A stretch of DNA of 64,000 nt from Dyadobacter sandarakinus. GTDB lineage: Bacteria > Bacteroidota > Bacteroidia > Cytophagales > Spirosomataceae. Positions 60,283 through 64,000 of the stretch are shown here, piece after piece. The notes beneath the pieces were generated by a model. That model searched no databases and was not told the origin of the DNA. It was given only the letters and a program-made list of their open reading frames with translations. Made by a program: the position numbers and the translations under genes. The stretch lies in the NCBI RefSeq assembly GCF_016894445.1, contig NZ_CP056775.1, positions 4,528,001-4,592,000 on the forward strand, written 5' to 3'. Position 1 is the stretch's first letter, and the number at the start of each line of letters is the position of its first letter.

Positions 60283-61881
60283 GCGATCATTCCGAACATA
60301 TAGCCTGGTTCCGTCGTAATCGCCGGCCAGGCTATAATTTTTTGATACATAACTGAAAAGCCCGGGAAAGCAGCGGAGATCCTGCGTCGGCCTGTCCTGT
60401 ACCCAAAAGCTGTTTTTGCCCACGGCATCCAGGATCACGGCAGGACGTGTCCGCTCCACGTCGGACAGGTAGCGCTGGCGGTAAGTATCGCGCAGCGGAT
60501 GTGAAAAAATAGACCTTTCAGAATGGTTTTCGGCCGTGCCCTGTGCCAGTTGCGCCTCCACATAGTAGATGCATTGCCAGCCCCAAACGGTCATATAGTC
60601 GCCTTTTCTGATGAATTTGCGGGCGGCTTTCACCACTTCACTTTCACCCAGTCCCCGGGCTCCTGTGGATGGAAAATCATTGAGCCGGTGCTCTTTCCGG
60701 AACAAAAAGGCATCACAGGTTATAAAACAAGCCAGTACAATAGCCGGAAAAGCCAGGTGCCATTTACCCGGTTTTGCAAAACCGTAAGCCGCAAGCAATG
60801 TCCAGGGAATGAAGCAGAAATTGAGGTAATGCACAAAATCGTTGCCCGACTTGGTTACTGCGTAAATCGTCGCCAGCAGCAACAATCCCAGGGTAACAGG
60901 CACAGGGTACTGTTCTTCTTTCCTGCGGAAAATGGTCACGATCCTGATCAGGCCGGCAATTATAGGTACCAGCAGCACCATCGAATAAATCTGAAAGTCG
61001 GTGCTGCGGCGCAATATGAGGGCAAATTGGGATGGAATAGACCAAAACCCTTTTCCTCCCGCGTAAATCACGTTTCCAAGCAGGTAGAAGTCGATCAAAT
61101 CCCTGAAAACCCCGAAAGTGAAAGTCCAGGCCAGTACCACCAGCGGAAAGGCTAAACCGCCGGCAAGAAGTGAAAAGACGTGTGTAAGGTTTTTGTTTTT
61201 ACGAAAATGCACAAAGCAGAGCCAGCATGCACCCGCTACAATAACCAGGGCCATCGGTACAACCTGCAATTTGGCAAAAGGGGACGCACCTGCTACCAGT
61301 CCCAGCACAAACAAAGCGCGCGGTGAAAGTTTTTTCTGAATGCTGAGCCGTGAAAAAAGCCAGACACAAGCCGACAGCATGAACACAGGCAGCTGCTCGC
61401 TCGAATAATGTACGAAATCCAACTCCTGCGTGAATGCCAGCATGATTACGGTGGCTGCAAATGCCCAGCGCCTGCCCCCGGAAAACCAGTTTTTCAGGCT
61501 CAGAAACAGGAAAGTAAGTGCACCGGCACTGCATAGCATGCCCATGAGCCGCCCCGAGGTATAGTTAATCTGAAAACCCAGTATGCGCGGGATCACAAGC
61601 AGGTAATTGTCCAGTGGCCCAATGGTGGTACCATCCACCGATCGCCAGTACACGGGATCCTGAAAGAGTGTGATGGCATGGCTGAGCATTTGGCTTTCAT
61701 CGGGATTGAGCTCCCGGTTAAAAACAATGGCAGGCAGCCGCATGAAGACAAACAGTGTCAGGCACAGCAGCAAAAAAAGACGATCGGGCACTTTGCGCCA
61801 GCCGGATGCAATGATGACAATCCCGGCCAAAACATACCCGGCGAGCCAGTATATGGTGGGTGAGCTGTCAAATGTGATCAT
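60271..61881 (-). CDS. GT-C type glycosyltransferase-like membrane protein (GT39/ArnT-like)
   Basis: The 536-residue protein has a dozen or so transmembrane segments. The first extracytoplasmic loop contains FNRELNPDESQML near residue 55, whose Asp-Glu pair is the catalytic signature of GT39/GT83 lipid-sugar-dependent transferases. The C-terminal 140 residues are soluble (RKGDYMTVWGWQCIYYVEAQ). It would use a polyprenyl-phosphate sugar donor, which the GT2 gene 3 nt upstream (DPM1-like) could supply. It is the last gene of a three-gene unit with the epimerase. Confidence 0.8.
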   Translation of the reverse strand: MITFDSSPTIYWLAGYVLAGIVIIASGWRKVPDRLFLLLCLTLFVFMRLPAIVFNRELNPDESQMLSHAITLFQDPVYWRSVDGTTIGPLDNYLLVIPRILGFQINYTSGRLMGMLCSAGALTFLFLSLKNWFSGGRRWAFAATVIMLAFTQELDFVHYSSEQLPVFMLSACVWLFSRLSIQKKLSPRALFVLGLVAGASPFAKLQVVPMALVIVAGACWLCFVHFRKNKNLTHVFSLLAGGLAFPLVVLAWTFTFGVFRDLIDFYLLGNVIYAGGKGFWSIPSQFALILRRSTDFQIYSMVLLVPIIAGLIRIVTIFRRKEEQYPVPVTLGLLLLATIYAVTKSGNDFVHYLNFCFIPWTLLAAYGFAKPGKWHLAFPAIVLACFITCDAFLFRKEHRLNDFPSTGARGLGESEVVKAARKFIRKGDYMTVWGWQCIYYVEAQLAQGTAENHSERSIFSHPLRDTYRQRYLSDVERTRPAVILDAVGKNSFWVQDRPTQDLRCFPGLFSYVSKNYSLAGDYDGTRLYVRNDRLKL

Positions 61882-61884
61882 GCC

Positions 61885-62832
61885 TCAGCTAAATGTTTCC
61901 ACTTTCTCAACAAAATCCCGGTAGTGCAGGGCAGGAATGAAATTCTGCTGCGAGCGATACTGCAATACCATGAAAACCAGAAACAGGGAGATCAGGAAAA
62001 ACTGCAGCATCAGGATGATCAGGGCACTGCCCAGCGTGGAAGCCCAGCCGGGTGTGGCATTGCCTATGATTTTGAGAAAAAGAATGATGATAATGAAGGT
62101 TATTGCCAGGCCGGACATGAAAATGGACAGGATCAGGATGCGTACTGCAGTAGTGTCTACCAGCACCGAAATGGCGCTGAGCCCATGCAGTACGAGGGAT
62201 ACAAAGTTCATTTTGCTCTCACCGGCCAATCTCCTGGCCCGGTTGCTCAGTATAGCATCGTAAGGCAGTCGCGACTTGATGATACCGCCGGGGTAATTGT
62301 TCCAGATTTCGGATACACGCACCAGATTTTTCAGCCTGCTCCGGGGTACCAGGCTGAAATTCCCGAAGGTGATCACTTTCCCGGTAAGCAGCTTGAATAC
62401 ACTCTTATAGATCAGGTAAAAAAACCGGAATACGAAGCCCTCCGTACGTTTGTTCCGCTCAGCAAAAATGATGGTGTCCGGCTTTTCCAGCGACTTGTCT
62501 ACCAACCGGTTGATGTCCACGGGAGCATCTTCACCATCTGCATCCATAACAATAACCTTATCAGCATCGAGCTGCTCGGCTGCGTAGGACAAGCCAATAG
62601 TAATGGCTTTCTGGTGGCCGAGGTTCCGGTATAGCGTGATTACCTTGATTTCTTTTCCACCGAAAAAAGCAAAGGGCTGCAACCGCGGCTTTGACGAGCA
62701 ATCGTCTACAATCAGCAGCGTGGTATGGGCAAGAATATGCGGGGCAAGGTCCGCATTTATCTTCTGTATGAGCAGGTTAAGCGCCTCCCAGTCATTGAAT
62801 TGTGGAATGATAATGACGAAATTTTCGGGCAT
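61885..62832 (-). CDS. GT2 glycosyltransferase, polyprenyl-phosphate sugar synthase-like
   Basis: The 315-residue product has a GT-A domain (VIIIPQFNDWEALNLLI, LLIVDDCSS, LYRNLGHQKAITIGL, VIVMDADGEDAP with the DxD-type motif near residue 100) and two transmembrane segments at the C-terminus (about 220-300). That layout resembles dolichyl- or undecaprenyl-phosphate mannose/glucose synthases. ATG 62832 starts the conserved sequence; the frame is open 14 codons further. It ends 3 nt before the GT-C gene, its likely acceptor-side partner. Confidence 0.87.
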   Translation of the reverse strand: MPENFVIIIPQFNDWEALNLLIQKINADLAPHILAHTTLLIVDDCSSKPRLQPFAFFGGKEIKVITLYRNLGHQKAITIGLSYAAEQLDADKVIVMDADGEDAPVDINRLVDKSLEKPDTIIFAERNKRTEGFVFRFFYLIYKSVFKLLTGKVITFGNFSLVPRSRLKNLVRVSEIWNNYPGGIIKSRLPYDAILSNRARRLAGESKMNFVSLVLHGLSAISVLVDTTAVRILILSIFMSGLAITFIIIILFLKIIGNATPGWASTLGSALIILMLQFFLISLFLVFMVLQYRSQQNFIPALHYRDFVEKVETFS

Positions 62833-62889
62833 GGGCGACAAATTGAAAACCCACTGCCTGCATAGCTGCGGCAATGGGCTTGAAATGCT

Positions 62890-63966
62890 TTAAACCGTTT
62901 TGGCTCCTAATCTTGCAGCGATACCATCGTGGATCTGCGTGAGCGTTTCCACCAGGCCGTACTCCCAGTTCCAGCCGGGATAGTGCGACTTGAATTTGGA
63001 CAAATCACTCACATACCAGATATGATCTCCAATGCGGTTGTTTTCGGAATAGGAGTAAGAAAGCTTGTTGCCGGTGATTTTTTCGCAAAGCTCAATGGCT
63101 TCAAGCATGGAGCAATTGGCAAACCGGCCTCCTCCTGCATTGTAAACCTCTCCCGGCCGCGGATTCTGGTAAAAGTGCCAGAACATGTTCACCAGGTCGT
63201 GGCTATGAATATTGTCGCGTACCTGCTTTCCCTTGTACCCGAAAATCGTGTAATGTGTGCCGGTAATGGCACATTTCATCAGATAAGCCAGGAAGCCGTG
63301 CAGCTGGGCGCCCGAGTGATTGGGGCCCGTGAGGCAGCCTCCGCGGAACACGCCCGTTTTCATTCCGAAATACCGGCCGTACTCCTGTACCATGATATCA
63401 GCAGCCACTTTGGACGCGCCGAAAACAGAGTGCTTGGTATGGTCAATGCTATGGTTTTCGTCGATTCCGTTGATGAAGTAAGGATGACTTTCGTCGATCT
63501 CCCAGCGGGTTTCGAGCTCTACGAGCGGCAGGTAATTAGGATTGTCGCCGTAAACTTTATTGGTTGATGTAAATATAAAAACAGCCTCAGGTGCATGCAG
63601 CCTGGTCATTTCCAGCATATTGAGCGTACCTACCGCATTGACACCAAAATCTGTAAAAGGCTCTTTGGCGGCCCAGTCATGGCTTGGCTGCGCAGCAGCA
63701 TGAACGATCATTTTGATATCCGTACCATATTCCCGGAAGATCGGTTCAAGTTCTTTTGCCTCCCGGATATCCGCTGCGTAATGCCTGTAATTGGTAAATG
63801 CTTCCTGGATGCGGTTGCGGTTCCACTCGGTATTCCCGTCTGCCCCAAAGAAATATTGTCTCAGGTTATTGTCGATTCCCACTACCAGATCAAACTTTTC
63901 TGCAAGAAAAGCAACCGATTCACTTCCTATCAGGCCGGCAGAGCCGGTAACCAACGCTACATTCAT
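62890..63966 (-). CDS. NAD-dependent epimerase, CDP-paratose 2-epimerase-like
   Basis: The 358-residue extended short-chain dehydrogenase has the nucleotide loop VTGSAGLIGSESVAF near residue 6, HAAAQPSHDWA near 88 and FTSTNKVYGDNPNYLPL near 131. The sequence HSVFGASKVAADIMVQEYG near 178 carries the conserved Lys of the YxxxK-type site, with Phe where Tyr is usual in parts of this group. The pattern is that of CDP-tyvelose/paratose epimerases and related proteins from O-antigen clusters; the sugar is not certain. It is 57 nt upstream of the GT2 gene in the same direction. Confidence 0.82.
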   Translation of the reverse strand: MNVALVTGSAGLIGSESVAFLAEKFDLVVGIDNNLRQYFFGADGNTEWNRNRIQEAFTNYRHYAADIREAKELEPIFREYGTDIKMIVHAAAQPSHDWAAKEPFTDFGVNAVGTLNMLEMTRLHAPEAVFIFTSTNKVYGDNPNYLPLVELETRWEIDESHPYFINGIDENHSIDHTKHSVFGASKVAADIMVQEYGRYFGMKTGVFRGGCLTGPNHSGAQLHGFLAYLMKCAITGTHYTIFGYKGKQVRDNIHSHDLVNMFWHFYQNPRPGEVYNAGGGRFANCSMLEAIELCEKITGNKLSYSYSENNRIGDHIWYVSDLSKFKSHYPGWNWEYGLVETLTQIHDGIAARLGAKTV

Positions 63967-64000
63967 AAGATGTGTACTTTTAATGAGTTGATGCTGCCAG

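Overview
The window looks like chromosome from a member of the Bacteroidota, most likely order Cytophagales and close to Dyadobacter or another Spirosomaceae. That placement is inferred from several things: Bacteroidota-type -7 boxes (TAnnTTTG) upstream of many genes, few Shine-Dalgarno sites, many TTG or GTG starts, a GT3 glycogen synthase, a PorT protein of the type IX secretion system, eukaryotic-type NADP isocitrate dehydrogenase, menaquinone methylation and roughly 50 percent GC. Most genes are housekeeping genes in short transcription units on both strands. I see no rRNA, phage, transposase, CRISPR array or plasmid gene, and one tRNA (Val, anticodon TAC).

Layout. 1-1319: 3'-truncated GT3 glycogen synthase (minus). 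1644-4436: secreted GHL10-type glycosidase followed after 3 nt by nuoD. 4494-9475: asd, 5-formyl-THF cyclo-ligase, icd, an Omp85-like barrel, hemJ. 9616-14291: msrA lipoprotein, a small barrel protein, tRNA-Val, porT-ubiE, another outer-membrane protein, a stand-alone PD-(D/E)XK nuclease. 14282-16363: secreted TIM-barrel sugar epimerase plus a Gfo/Idh/MocA oxidoreductase. 16519-21765: three overlapping genes (two-domain oxidoreductase, heparinase II/III-like protein, GT4 glycosyltransferase) of exopolysaccharide or O-antigen character. 21860-24501: nuoI with a long repeat tail, nuoJ, nuoK and a DMT transporter, closely overlapping. 24556-27102: DUF6265 protein, then an LpxH-like phosphoesterase coupled to a glycosyltransferase. 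27191-33909: double TonB-domain protein, DPP-IV peptidase, unknown secreted protein, M28 peptidase, methyltransferase. 33965-39735: hemB, a response regulator, alpha/beta hydrolase, fabI, a repeat island, a VWA-like lipoprotein and a Uma2 protein. 39797-48688: comM, amidase, HAD and kinase-like pair, acyltransferase, VOC protein, aroB, DUF4136 lipoprotein. 48884-55258: division and cell-wall cluster rsmH-ftsL-ftsI-murE-mraY (minus). 55397-63966: TlpA-like lipoprotein, marR-fadN pair, Rrf2 regulator, then a surface-glycan unit (epimerase, GT2, GT-C) at the right edge.

What stands out. The complex I genes are scattered: nuoD sits alone behind a glycosidase gene and nuoIJK lies 17 kb away without nuoH or nuoL. 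NuoI carries an additional tail of about 265 residues built of 48-residue Pro/Lys/Glu-rich repeats, encoded by near-perfect 144-bp tandem repeats. The division cluster stops after mraY, has no mraZ or murF, and has a terminator-like hairpin between murE and mraY. Two intergenic spots carry the same palindromic repeat family, and a third holds nested inverted repeats of an 8-bp motif ending 5 nt before a TTG start. Surface-glycan functions recur through the window (16.5-21.8, 25.1-27.1 and 60.3-64.0 kb). I did not find a convincing wholly new defence or mobile system.
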